NCBI GenBank assembly: GCA_003104995.1
Contig: PQAO01000032.1
Coordinates: 62,001 to 126,000, forward strand
Direction: 5' to 3'
Length of the DNA: 64,000 bases
Source of the DNA: Dehalococcoidia bacterium
GTDB lineage: Bacteria > Chloroflexota > Dehalococcoidia > Tepidiformales > Tepidiformaceae
In this document: positions 46,957 to 55,041 of the stretch, piece by piece
Position numbering within the stretch: the stretch's first letter is position 1
Layout: the number at the start of each line of letters is the position of its first letter
The notes under the pieces: model-generated
What the model saw: only the letters and a program-made list of their open reading frames with translations
Databases searched by the model: none
What the model was told of the DNA's origin: nothing
Position numbers and translations under genes: made by a program

Positions 46957-48501
46957 CTAGAGCGGGATGTTCCCGTGCTTCTTCGGCGGGTTCCGATCCG
47001 CCTTGTTCTGCAACATCTCCAGCGCCCGGATGATCTTCGAACGCGTCTGCCGTGGGTCGATCACGTCATCGATGAACCCGCGACCCGCCGGGATGTACGG
47101 GTTCGCGAATTTCGCCCGGTACTCCTCGATCACTTCTTTTCGGCGCGCGTCCGGGTCGGCCGCCTTCGCAATCTCTTCCCGGTACACAACGTTCGCAGCC
47201 GCATCAGGCCCGGCTACCGCAATCTCCGCCGTCGGCCACGCATAGTTCATGTCGCCCCGCAGGTGTTTGCTCGACATCACGAGGTACGCCCCGCCGTAGC
47301 TCTTTCGCAGGATCACCGCGATCTTCGGCACTGTTGCTTCGCTATAGGCGTATAGCAACTTCGCACCGTGGGTGATGATGCCCCCGTACTCCTGCCCCAA
47401 CCCCGGCAGAAAGCCCGGCGTATCGACCAGCGTTACCAGCGGGATGTTGAACGCGTCGCAGAAGCGCACGAACCGAGATGCCTTCCGGCTCGCGTTGATG
47501 TCCAGAGACCCGGCCAGCTGTGCCGGCTGGTTCGCCACGAACCCCACCGGCCGGCCGCCCATCCGCCCGAACCCGACCACCATGTTGGTCGCGAACAGCT
47601 CGTGCACCTCCATGAAGTCGCCGTCGTCCACCAACCGGTCGATCACCTCCCGGATGTCGTAAGGCCGGTTCGGCTCCGCCGGCACCATCGAGAGCAAGTC
47701 CTCGTCCGCCCGGTCCGGGTCGTCACCCGAAGGTAGCAGTGGCGGGTCTTCGGCGTTGTTCGAAGGCAGGAACGCCAGCAGCCGCCGCACTTCCGCCATC
47801 GTCGCTTCCTCGCCAGCGATTGCGAAATGCGCAACTCCGGACCTCGACGCATGCGCGTGCGCGCCGCCGAGCTCGTCGTGCGTTACTTCCTCGCCCGTCA
47901 CCGCCCGGATCACGTCCGGTCCGGTGATGTACATCTGGCCGCTGCCCTCGGTCATGAAGATAAAATCGGTCAGCGCCGGGCTGTACGCCCCGCCGCCCGC
48001 CGAGGGGCCCATGATCACGCTTAGCTGGGGCACCACGCCGCTCGCCAGCGTGTTCATCGCGAAAATCTCGCCGAACCCGCGAAGGCTCTCCGGGCCGTCC
48101 TGGATGCGCGCCCCGCCCGAGTCGATGATCCCGACGATCGGCGCCCCGGTCGTCATCGAAAGGTCCATCACCTTCAGGATCTTCTCCGCTACCGCCTCGC
48201 TCAACGAACCGCCGACCAGTGTGAAGTCGTAGGCAAACACGTACACCGGCCGCCCCTCGACTTTTCCCCACCCGGTCACCACGGCCTCGCCGGGGGCGTT
48301 GTCGCCGCCCCGTGCCCGCACCAACATGTCGAGTTCGTCGAACGATCCCGGGTCCAGCAACAGGTCGATCCGCTCACGCGCCGTCAGCTTCCCGCGCGCG
48401 TGCTGGGCTTCGATGCGCTTTGGACCGCCACCCTGGGCGACCTTCTCTTTCAGTTCGACAAGTTGCGCCAGCTTCTGCTCGGCGGTCAGCTGTTCGGTCA
48501 T
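46957..48501 (-). CDS. Acyl-CoA carboxylase, carboxyltransferase (beta) subunit
   Basis: Transfers CO2 from carboxybiotin to acyl-CoA, probably propionyl- or acetyl-CoA. The 514-residue protein has the family opening KRIEAQHARGKLTARERIDLLLD near 29-51, SGGARIQDGPESLRGFGEIF near 120, GPSAGGGAYSPALTDFI and, in the C-terminal half, TPGFLPGLGQEYGGIITHGAKLLYAY and the KSYGGAYLVM oxyanion-hole motif. ATG 48501 gives the standard start, with GAGAGG upstream. No biotin carboxylase or biotin carrier gene is adjacent, so the partner subunit is encoded elsewhere. Confidence 0.94.
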   Translation of the reverse strand: MTEQLTAEQKLAQLVELKEKVAQGGGPKRIEAQHARGKLTARERIDLLLDPGSFDELDMLVRARGGDNAPGEAVVTGWGKVEGRPVYVFAYDFTLVGGSLSEAVAEKILKVMDLSMTTGAPIVGIIDSGGARIQDGPESLRGFGEIFAMNTLASGVVPQLSVIMGPSAGGGAYSPALTDFIFMTEGSGQMYITGPDVIRAVTGEEVTHDELGGAHAHASRSGVAHFAIAGEEATMAEVRRLLAFLPSNNAEDPPLLPSGDDPDRADEDLLSMVPAEPNRPYDIREVIDRLVDDGDFMEVHELFATNMVVGFGRMGGRPVGFVANQPAQLAGSLDINASRKASRFVRFCDAFNIPLVTLVDTPGFLPGLGQEYGGIITHGAKLLYAYSEATVPKIAVILRKSYGGAYLVMSSKHLRGDMNYAWPTAEIAVAGPDAAANVVYREEIAKAADPDARRKEVIEEYRAKFANPYIPAGRGFIDDVIDPRQTRSKIIRALEMLQNKADRNPPKKHGNIPL

Positions 48502-48922
48502 CTTGGGGAGCCTCTCAGAAACCCGCTGCATGTGTGCGGGTGTGGGGGTGTGAACGGCGCTTCCAACCCGGCGTCCGTGGCCGGGTCTCTTCACCAGCGC
48601 CGTCCGAAATGTAGCATCGGGCCCCCGATGGCGCCACGAACCCCACCCCAACTCTGGCGATATCGCCGGACCCGGGAATAGCACCTTCTCTGGAGCGGAG
48701 TCACCCAGGTTCGCATCGCCGCATCCCTCGCTGCATACCCCGGTTCATCAGCCCGCTCCTGCGTCCCGCGGTCCAGCTTCGCCATTCTCGTCTTCACGCA
48801 CGCGAACTGCTGCGGTAGGCCTCTCTGCCTGCCATGTGAAGTCGTCATGTGAGGTGCGGCCGCCCGGGCCGTGCGCACGTCCCCGCCGACCCTCATCCCC
48901 TCATTCCTCTATCCTAGACACT
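48502..48922. other. Intergenic region, no gene found
   Basis: A 421-bp gap between the carboxylase and the divergent lipoprotein gene. It contains a TACATT hexamer on the minus strand near 48617 that could serve the carboxylase, and a short GTGTG repeat with 8-nt spacing near 48535. No conserved frame or RNA was recognised. Confidence 0.5.
48910..48915 (+). promoter_or_regulatory. -10 box of the lipoprotein gene
   Basis: TATCCT, 7 nt before ATG 48923. Confidence 0.45.
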
Positions 48923-49363
48923 ATGTCTCGTCGCCCCCGGCTCGCGGTACTGCCCTTCGTCGCGGCCCTTGTCGCCCTCGCGCTCCTCACCGCTGCCTGC
49001 AGCGACCGCGACCTCCGCCCAATCCCCTCACCCTCCCCTACCTATCGCACGAAGATCGAACCAGCCCCGATCCACAACCTCGAACTCATTATCCGGGAAA
49101 GCTTCCCACCCCAGTACGCCGTTAAGATCACCTCAGGCCTGCCCTCCGGCTGCCACCAGTTCGACAGGGCCGAACCCGACGGCTGGCGCGGCAGTACCCT
49201 CATCATCCGCGTCACCAACATCGCCCCCGACGACCCTGACGTCGCCTGCGACACCCTCTACCGCTTCGTCGACACGGTTGTCGAACTGGGCACGGACTTC
49301 GTCCCCCGCCAGCGCTACGCCGTCCAGGTCAACGAGAGGCGACTCGACTTCACTGCCCAATAG
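48923..49363 (+). CDS. Small predicted lipoprotein
   Basis: A 146-residue protein with a lipoprotein signal: basic RRPR, hydrophobic core to residue 25, and the lipobox LTAAC with Cys at 26. The mature part starts with a Pro/Ser linker and has a single compact domain including SGLPSGCHQFDRAE and DVACDTLYRFV, with two Cys that could form a disulfide. It resembles no family with certainty. It should sit on the outer face of the membrane. It converges on the tRNA gene. Confidence 0.78.
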   Translation: MSRRPRLAVLPFVAALVALALLTAACSDRDLRPIPSPSPTYRTKIEPAPIHNLELIIRESFPPQYAVKITSGLPSGCHQFDRAEPDGWRGSTLIIRVTNIAPDDPDVACDTLYRFVDTVVELGTDFVPRQRYAVQVNERRLDFTAQ

Positions 49364-49379
49364 GGCCTCGTCACGTGCC

Positions 49380-49408
49380 AAACAAAAACCCCCGCCCGCC
49401 GGCGGAGG
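49380..49408 (-). terminator. Intrinsic terminator of tRNA-Ala
   Basis: Minus-strand stem CCTCCGCC/GGCGGGGG (one G-T pair) with a GGCG loop at 49389-49408, followed by TTTTTGTTT. It begins 16 nt after the tRNA 3' end and is the clearest intrinsic terminator of the window. Confidence 0.85.
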
Positions 49409-49423
49409 TCAACGTGATGTGGT

Positions 49424-49499
49424 TGGTGGAGACGAGGGGACTCGAACCCCTTACCTCAGCGATGCGAACGCTGCGCTCTCCCAGATGAGCTACGTCCCC
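49424..49499 (-). tRNA. tRNA-Ala (anticodon CGC)
   Basis: 76 nt including an encoded CCA end. The acceptor stem GGGGACG/CGTCTCC has the G3-T70 pair that marks alanine tRNAs. The anticodon arm is CAGCG-TTCGCAT-CGCTG, giving CGC, which reads GCG codons; the T loop is TTCGAGT. All stems pair fully. GCG is a frequent codon in these GC-rich genes. A strong hairpin lies just upstream and a terminator just downstream. Confidence 0.97.
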
Positions 49500-49507
49500 A
49501 CATGCAA

Positions 49508-49536
49508 CGGACCGCTCCATCGTAGGGAGCGGTCCG
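49508..49536. repeat. 11-bp hairpin upstream of tRNA-Ala
   Basis: Perfect stem CGGACCGCTCC/GGAGCGGTCCG with a 7-nt loop, between the tiny zinc-ribbon gene and the tRNA. Neither strand has a T-run, so it may be a processing or weak stop signal. Confidence 0.6.
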
Positions 49537-49561
49537 CAAATGGGTCAACCGTGAACGGCGG

Positions 49562-49732
49562 CTACGACCGGTGGGACGAGCCCCGCCCGATCCGATAGCT
49601 CGTCTCGCCCGTGAATTCCCGTTCCTTGCCACACTTCTTGCACTTGCCCGGGGTGAGTTCCCCTCGCGGAGGGTCCAGGACCCAGTGATGGATACAGTCC
49701 GCAACCATCTGGAGCGCCTCAGCCTTGGACAT
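49562..49732 (-). CDS. Tiny zinc-ribbon protein, 56 residues
   Basis: A short gene starting at ATG 49732 and ending at TAG 49562. The protein opens MSKAEALQMVADCIHHW, an amphipathic helix with Cys and two His, and then has GKCKKCGKEREF, a CxxC knuckle; together the ligands could bind one zinc. The basic end (YRIGRGSSHRS) suggests nucleic acid binding. It follows rimM by 108 nt, in the position often taken by trmD and rplS. No family name can be given; codon use matches its neighbours. Confidence 0.7.
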   Translation of the reverse strand: MSKAEALQMVADCIHHWVLDPPRGELTPGKCKKCGKEREFTGETSYRIGRGSSHRS

Positions 49733-49840
49733 GGTGCAACTACCCCTCGATCATTCAGGTGTCGGTTTGTTGGCTAGAGGCTAACTACCCCGCCACCAGC
49801 CTCACGCAGTGTAGTCCGACCTATAGACCATTTCAATCGT

Positions 49841-50440
49841 TTATCTCGTTTCGTCCAGCATTCCCGGCAAAGGTGTAATAGCCATCACCCCGGTTGATAC
49901 GTCGATTCGCTGAACCACCTCGCCGATCGCCGGCACCAGCACCTCGCCCCCTTCGCCCGCCGCCACGTACACGTCGTTCGCCCCCGTCGTGATCACCTCG
50001 ACCACCGTCCCCAGGTCTTTCCCGTCCTCCGTTATTACCCGCAACCCGATCAGCTCGTGGACGAAGTACGACTCGTCGTCGTCCCGCAGCACGTCGTTGT
50101 CCGCCGCTTCGACCAACTCGCCCCGAAAGCTCTCTGCGGCCGTCCGCCCCGTCAGCCCGCTCAACTTTAGAATCCACTGGTCCTGGTCTGGCCGCGCCTG
50201 TTCCACCGTGCGCCGCACCCCGCCGAGGTACACCGGCCGCCCACGCTGCAAGTTTCGCGCGGTCGCCGAAAACGCCGCCACCCGCACCTCGCCCCGCAGC
50301 GCATGCGGACGCAAGACGCGCCCGACGGCCGTAAAGCCCGGGCGCGGTTCCTTTGGTGTCGTTACCAGGTTCGTTGGGCGTGGTGCCCGCCGCCGCGGTG
50401 CGCTCGCGGCCTGTCCTTCTTGCCCCTGCTCGGCGCTCAG
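49841..50440 (-). CDS. rimM: Ribosome maturation factor RimM, CTG start
   Basis: Assists assembly of the 30S head and binds S19. The conserved core TAVGRVLRPHALRGEVRVAAF starts near residue 38; the PRC-barrel domain has VHELIGLRVITEDG and ends NDVYVAAGEGGEVLVPAIGEVVQRID. The first normal start, TTG 50314, would cut the VGRVLRPHG motif in half. In frame upstream there is no ATG, GTG or TTG, but CTG 50440 overlaps the khpA stop as CTGA and has GGAG 8 nt before it. The resulting 199-residue protein has a Pro/Arg-rich 35-residue extension. Confidence 0.88.
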   Translation of the reverse strand: MSAEQGQEGQAASAPRRRAPRPTNLVTTPKEPRPGFTAVGRVLRPHALRGEVRVAAFSATARNLQRGRPVYLGGVRRTVEQARPDQDQWILKLSGLTGRTAAESFRGELVEAADNDVLRDDDESYFVHELIGLRVITEDGKDLGTVVEVITTGANDVYVAAGEGGEVLVPAIGEVVQRIDVSTGVMAITPLPGMLDETR

Positions 50441-50679
50441 TCGCCAATCTCCAGGTTCACGCGCACGTCCTCGCGGACCGCCGCAACCTTCACCAGCGCC
50501 CGGATCGAGCTCGCGATCCGCCCGCCCTTGCCGATCACCTTACCCCAGTCGTCTTCCCCAACGTCCAGGCGCACCGCCACGCGGTCCCGGTCACCGGACT
50601 CGGTCACCTGCACATCGTCCGGATTGTCCACCAGCCCCTTCGCCAGGTACTCAACGATCTCGGCCATCATGCTGGCCAT
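50437..50679 (-). CDS. khpA: KhpA, KH-domain RNA-binding protein
   Basis: An 80-residue single KH domain. VIGKGGRIASSIRALVKVAA has the GxxG loop that grips RNA. KhpA proteins act with KhpB as RNA chaperones in several bacteria. It sits between rpsP and rimM, the classic position. ATG 50679 starts 4 nt after the rpsP stop and follows GGAGGAATAACCC, whose Shine-Dalgarno lies in the end of rpsP. Confidence 0.94.
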   Translation of the reverse strand: MASMMAEIVEYLAKGLVDNPDDVQVTESGDRDRVAVRLDVGEDDWGKVIGKGGRIASSIRALVKVAAVREDVRVNLEIGD

Positions 50680-50682
50680 GGG

Positions 50683-51135
50683 TTATTCCTCCGTCGCTGT
50701 TTCGGCTACCGGCGCTGCTTCTTCGGCTGCCGCCGGCGCTTCGGCTACCGGTGCGGCTTCTTCGGCGGCCGCGGGTGCTTCAGCCTCCGCCAATGGCACT
50801 GCCGCCTCGGCCTTGGCGGGCTTGGCTTCAGCCTTCGCAGCCGGCGCCGCGGCCTTCGCCGCAGGTGCCGCCGCCGTCACCCGGACGACCTTCTTCTCGA
50901 TGACGCCCGCCCGCACCAGGATCTTCTCCGCCGCCTCGGAGGGCTGCGCGCCCTTGCCGATCCACTCTTTCGCCTTGTCCCCGTCCACCTTCACCATCGG
51001 AGGGTTGGCGTGCGGATCGTACGAACCGAGCGTCTCGATAAAGCGCCCATCGCGCCGACCAGGCTTGTCCGCCACAACCAGGCGGTAGAAAGGATGGCGC
51101 TTCTTCCCGATGCGCTTCAGCCGAATCCGAATCAT
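50683..51135 (-). CDS. rpsP: 30S ribosomal protein S16 with long acidic tail
   Basis: The first 80 residues are a standard S16 ([20 protein letters not shown], then [19 protein letters not shown]). Most S16 proteins are 80-100 residues; this one has 150. The extra ~55 residues are Ala/Glu/Pro-rich and built from repeats such as [15 protein letters not shown], first with Lys ([16 protein letters not shown]), later purely acidic. The tail should be disordered and lie on the ribosome surface. ATG 51135 gives the exact S16 start. It is followed by khpA and rimM. Confidence 0.96.
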   Translation of the reverse strand: MIRIRLKRIGKKRHPFYRLVVADKPGRRDGRFIETLGSYDPHANPPMVKVDGDKAKEWIGKGAQPSEAAEKILVRAGVIEKKVVRVTAAAPAAKAAAPAAKAEAKPAKAEAAVPLAEAEAPAAAEEAAPVAEAPAAAEEAAPVAETATEE

Positions 51136-51328
51136 GTCTACTCCAAACACACGCCCGCGCTCTGCGGACGGACTACGCAATTCCCGGTACCGTACAACAT
51201 CCGCCCGTTATATGCAGTCCTGCGAGTTCCCCTCCCGCTCCGGCTAGCCGTCGCCACACTCCGTTGAAATCCTTCTCCGAAACCCCGGCGCCTCGGCGCC
51301 CCTCCGTTGGTCCTCCCCGCCCCCCGGC

Positions 51329-52645
51329 CTACCGGAACATCGGCATCTTTCCCGTGCTCAACGTCTTCGCTATCTTCCGCGCCTCGAAGAATTGCTTCAG
51401 CAGCTGGTTCACCTGGCTTGCGTCCGTTCCGCTCCCTCGCGCTATCCGCTTCCGCCGTTTCCCGTCGATCTTGTCCGGGTGGCGCCGCTCCCACTTCGTC
51501 ATCGAAAGCACGATCGCTTCGGCCTGGTCGAAGAACCGCTCGTCGATGTTGTCCACGTCCAACTGCATCTTGATCTTGTTGAAGCCCGGCAGCATCCCCA
51601 CCAGCTGCCCCAGCGGCCCCATCTTCCGGACCTTCCGCAACTGCTCCACGAAGTCCTGGAGGTCGAACGTCCCCTTCTTCATCTTGTCGCTGAAGCGGTC
51701 CGTGTCCTCGTCGCCCATCGTCTCTTTCGCCTTCTCGATGAGCGAAAGCATGTCTCCCATCCCCAGGATTCGGCCCGCCAGCCGGTCCGGGTGGAACGCC
51801 TCCAGCGCGTCGGCCTTCTCACCCATGCCGATGAACTTCACCGGCACCCCCGTAACCGAACGGATGCTCAGGGCCGCGCCGCCGCGCGCGTCGCCGTCCA
51901 TCTTGGTCAGGATGAGCCCCGTCGTCCCCACCTTGTCGTGAAACTCCTTGGCCGCCGTCACCGCGTCCTGGCCGGCCATCGCGTCCGCAACGAACAGCAC
52001 CTCCTGCGGCTGAAGCTGGTTCCGGAGGTCGGCAACCTCCTTCATCATCTCCTCGTCGATGTGCAGGCGGCCCGCCGTGTCCACCAGCACGTGCGTCGCG
52101 TTCATCCGCTTCGCCTTCTCAAGCCCGTTCGCCGCGATGACCGACGGCTTCGCTGACGTCCCTTCTTCGTGGTACGGGATGTCCAGCGCCTTCGCCAGCG
52201 TCACCAACTGGTCCACCGCTGCCGGCCGGTACACGTCGCACGCCACCACCAGCGGCCGCTGGCCCTGCTTCTTCAACAGGTTCGCCAGCTTCGAAATGCT
52301 CGTGGTTTTCCCCGAACCCTGGAGGCCAACCAGCATGATCACCGTCGGCGGCCGCGATGCCGTCTCCAGCTTCGGCGCCTCTCCCCCCAGGATCTCCACC
52401 AGTTCGCCGTGGACGATGTCAATGACCTGTTGCGCCGGGCTCAGGCTGCGCAACACCTGCGCCCCAAGGGCTTTCTCCTTCACCCGGGTCGTGAACTCTC
52501 GCACCACCTTGAAGTTCACGTCCGCCTCGAGCATCGCCATCCGCACTTCGCGCAGTGCCTGGTCGAGGTCTTCCTCGGTCACGATTCCGCGTGAGCCAAA
52601 CTTCCGGAAGGCGCCTTGCAGCTTGTCGGTCAGTGAATCGAACAT
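51329..52645 (-). CDS. ffh: Signal recognition particle protein Ffh
   Basis: GTPase that targets nascent membrane proteins with SRP RNA. The 438 residues have the N domain (FDSLTDKLQGAFRKFG start), the G domain with GLQGSGKTTSISKLA near 108, DTAGRLHIDEEMM, TKMDGDARGGAALS and GMGEKADALEAFHPDR, and the Met-rich M domain ending TLSTGKMPMFR. ATG 52645 is 8 nt after a TACACT -10 box. It stands 193 nt upstream of rpsP, the usual order. No SRP RNA gene was found in the window. Confidence 0.97.
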   Translation of the reverse strand: MFDSLTDKLQGAFRKFGSRGIVTEEDLDQALREVRMAMLEADVNFKVVREFTTRVKEKALGAQVLRSLSPAQQVIDIVHGELVEILGGEAPKLETASRPPTVIMLVGLQGSGKTTSISKLANLLKKQGQRPLVVACDVYRPAAVDQLVTLAKALDIPYHEEGTSAKPSVIAANGLEKAKRMNATHVLVDTAGRLHIDEEMMKEVADLRNQLQPQEVLFVADAMAGQDAVTAAKEFHDKVGTTGLILTKMDGDARGGAALSIRSVTGVPVKFIGMGEKADALEAFHPDRLAGRILGMGDMLSLIEKAKETMGDEDTDRFSDKMKKGTFDLQDFVEQLRKVRKMGPLGQLVGMLPGFNKIKMQLDVDNIDERFFDQAEAIVLSMTKWERRHPDKIDGKRRKRIARGSGTDASQVNQLLKQFFEARKIAKTLSTGKMPMFR

Positions 52646-52653
52646 CGTTCTCC

Positions 52654-52659
52654 AGTGTA
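52654..52659 (-). promoter_or_regulatory. -10 box of ffh
   Basis: TACACT, 8 nt before ATG 52645. Confidence 0.55.
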
Positions 52660-52691
52660 GCGATGCCGTGTCCCAGCAGCGATACGGCCGC

Positions 52692-53918
52692 CTACCCGAC
52701 CCCCGGGTTGGCCGGCGCGTCCCCAATCACGCCCGCCGCCTCAAGCTCCGCGATTTCCTCGGCGCTCATGCCCAGTAACCCGCCAAGGATCTCCAGGTTG
52801 TGCTCCCCGAACAACGGCGCATGCCGCTGCAGGCGGGGCCGCGCCTCAATGAACTGCCACGCGCTCCGCGGCTGCTTCCATGCGTGCATCCGCGGATGGG
52901 GCAGCTCCACCCAGTACCGCCGCTCCTCCAGGTGCCGGTCCTCGTGGATCGTCTTCGTGTCCAGCACCCGCCCGGCGGGCACCCCCGCCCGGGACACCGT
53001 CTCGAACACCTCCTGCGGTTCACGCCACGCACACCATCCCGCAATCCGCCGGTCGATCTCGGCATGCCTGGCATCGTTCGACATCGCCCCCAGGTGCTCC
53101 ACGATCCCCGTCACAGCGCACAACCGCTCCCAGTCCCCCGCGTCACGGACCGAAATCGCTACCCACTGTTCCTCGCCCGCGCACCGGTACACGCCCTGCG
53201 CGAAATACCGTCCGTCCCGGTTTCCCCGGTGGACGGGCTCCTCCCCGCGCAACGACGATGCCACGAACGCCTCGCCAATGAGGGTCGATAGCACTTCCCG
53301 CTGTGCAAGGTCGATGAATGCCCCTTCGCCGGTCTTCCTCCGATGGATAAGTGCGAGCACCACCGCTGCCACCGCCGCTTTCCCTGCCACCGGGTCCCCA
53401 TACGAGATGCCCGTCTTCACCGGCATGCCCTCGTCGCCGTAGCCCGTCATCGAGGCGAGGCCGCTCATCTGTTCGATGATTGGCCCGAACCCCACATGTC
53501 CCCGTTCCGCCCCCGTCTTCCCGTAGCCCGCCATGCTCACGAGGATGATGTCCTCCCGCGCCTCGCGCAGTACGTCGTGCCCGAGGCCGAGGTTATCCAG
53601 CACCTCTGCCCGGTAGTTCTCCAGCACCACGTCGCAGTGCGGCACCAGCCGCAGAAACGCGCCCTTCCCGCGCGGGTCCGCCAGGTCCAGCGTCAGCGAC
53701 TTCTTGTCCCGGTTGTAGTCGTTGAAGTAGTACGAGCTGTTCCACGGGTCCGCTACGCCCGGCTGCGGAATCAACGTTCGGATGTTGTCCCACGCTCTTG
53801 GTGACTCGATCTTGATGACCTCCGCCCCCATCTCCGCCAGCACCCGCGTTGCGTACGGCCCCGCCCACATCATCGTCAGGTCCGCGATGCGTATCCCGTC
53901 GAGCGGTAGCCGCTTCAT
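52692..53918 (-). CDS. Family III CoA-transferase, Asp-bearing subunit
   Basis: A 408-residue CaiB/BaiF-type protein that moves CoA between carboxylic acids. It has LDGIRIADLTMMWAGPYATRVLAEMGAEVIKIE at the start, and ISYGDPVAGKAAV near 165 with the Asp used as the catalytic acyl carrier in this family. ATG 53918 overlaps the stop of the next CoA-transferase gene (ATGA), which lacks that Asp. The two probably form a hetero-oligomer, as in the known two-subunit benzylsuccinate and malate CoA-transferases. Substrates are unknown. Confidence 0.9.
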   Translation of the reverse strand: MKRLPLDGIRIADLTMMWAGPYATRVLAEMGAEVIKIESPRAWDNIRTLIPQPGVADPWNSSYYFNDYNRDKKSLTLDLADPRGKGAFLRLVPHCDVVLENYRAEVLDNLGLGHDVLREAREDIILVSMAGYGKTGAERGHVGFGPIIEQMSGLASMTGYGDEGMPVKTGISYGDPVAGKAAVAAVVLALIHRRKTGEGAFIDLAQREVLSTLIGEAFVASSLRGEEPVHRGNRDGRYFAQGVYRCAGEEQWVAISVRDAGDWERLCAVTGIVEHLGAMSNDARHAEIDRRIAGWCAWREPQEVFETVSRAGVPAGRVLDTKTIHEDRHLEERRYWVELPHPRMHAWKQPRSAWQFIEARPRLQRHAPLFGEHNLEILGGLLGMSAEEIAELEAAGVIGDAPANPGVG

Positions 53919-54994
53919 CTCCCCTCCCCCAGCCACTCGTCGATGACAGCCACCGTGTCGGCGCCCGGTTCGCTCAGTTGCCCCGCCCGCCATGCCAGCC
54001 CGAGGAACGGCCGCCCCGGGATACGGGCCGTCCCGTTCCCCGTTGCTACCTCATCGAACAATCCGCGCTCGCGAAGCGTCTCGTTCGCCAGCAGGTCGCC
54101 CGGTGCCTGCACCGCCCCAAACGGCACCTTGTAACGCGCCCCCAGTTCCAGTATCTCCGCCTTCCTCCGTTCGCCGAACCACCCGTAGAGCTTCGCCTGC
54201 AACTCGTCGTCGTGGTTGGGCCGTTCGAGCGGGTTGCGAAACCGCTCGTCGTCGAGGTCAGGGTCGCCCAGCACTGAGAACAACGCGGGGATCTGCCGCT
54301 CCAGCGCGCAAACCCCCGCGAAGCCATCGGCGCATGGATACAAACCCCATGCTGCTCGCACGTGGTTCCCGCTTCGTACGCTCGCCACACCTTCGTACGC
54401 TCCTCGCGGTCCGTAGAGTTCCAGCATCCCCGCCATGCACTCCTGCAGCGAGATGTCGATCCAGTCGCCTTCCCCCTGGATCAGCGAACCGAGATACGCG
54501 GCTACCGCCGCCCCGAAGGCATTCAGCCCGCCGAGGTACAGCGCCTGGCTGCCGCCCGTCACCAGCGGCTCCCGCTGGTGCATGCCCGTCAAAGACATGA
54601 TGCCGCCCATCGCAAACGATGTGATGTTCGTCGCCTCGAAATCCGCGTATGGGCCCGTCTGCCCGTAAGGCGTGATCGACACCACCGTGAGCGCCGGCTT
54701 CTCGCTCCTGAGCCTCTCGGGGTCGAGACCCGCCCGCGCCATCGTCCCTGGCTTTCGGTCCTCCACCACGATGTCCGCCGCAAGTGCCAGCCGCTGCACC
54801 GTCGCCGCATCCGTCTTGATGCGCCGCTTGCCCGTCTGCAGGTAGACCGCCTCGTCGTCCGTGAGTTTCCCCGGAGTGCTTTCCGTCCGCACAACGTCCG
54901 CCCCAAACCCCGCCATCCAGCGCGTGGCGAACGCCGCCGGTACGCCGCCGCCAATCTCCAGTACGCGGACACCCGCGAGCACTCCATCGTCCAT
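53915..54994 (-). CDS. Family III CoA-transferase, subunit lacking catalytic Asp
   Basis: A 359-residue CaiB/BaiF protein: LAGVRVLEIGGGVPAAFATRWMAGFGADVVRTE start, LSVVSITPYG-type central strand and QGEGDWIDISLQECMAGML near 175. Where active members have G-D, this protein reads LVTGGSQALYLGGLNAFG, without Asp, so it is probably a non-catalytic partner of the next gene. It is about 50 residues shorter than that partner. ATG 54994 has a TAGAAT box 8 nt upstream and leads the pair. Confidence 0.87.
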   Translation of the reverse strand: MDDGVLAGVRVLEIGGGVPAAFATRWMAGFGADVVRTESTPGKLTDDEAVYLQTGKRRIKTDAATVQRLALAADIVVEDRKPGTMARAGLDPERLRSEKPALTVVSITPYGQTGPYADFEATNITSFAMGGIMSLTGMHQREPLVTGGSQALYLGGLNAFGAAVAAYLGSLIQGEGDWIDISLQECMAGMLELYGPRGAYEGVASVRSGNHVRAAWGLYPCADGFAGVCALERQIPALFSVLGDPDLDDERFRNPLERPNHDDELQAKLYGWFGERRKAEILELGARYKVPFGAVQAPGDLLANETLRERGLFDEVATGNGTARIPGRPFLGLAWRAGQLSEPGADTVAVIDEWLGEGR

Positions 54995-55002
54995 GGCGGC
55001 GG

Positions 55003-55008
55003 ATTCTA
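55003..55008 (-). promoter_or_regulatory. -10 box of the CoA-transferase pair
   Basis: TAGAAT, 8 nt before ATG 54994. Confidence 0.55.
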
Positions 55009-55041
55009 CGCGAGCTTCGGAAGCGCGAAAGCGGACTGTCC

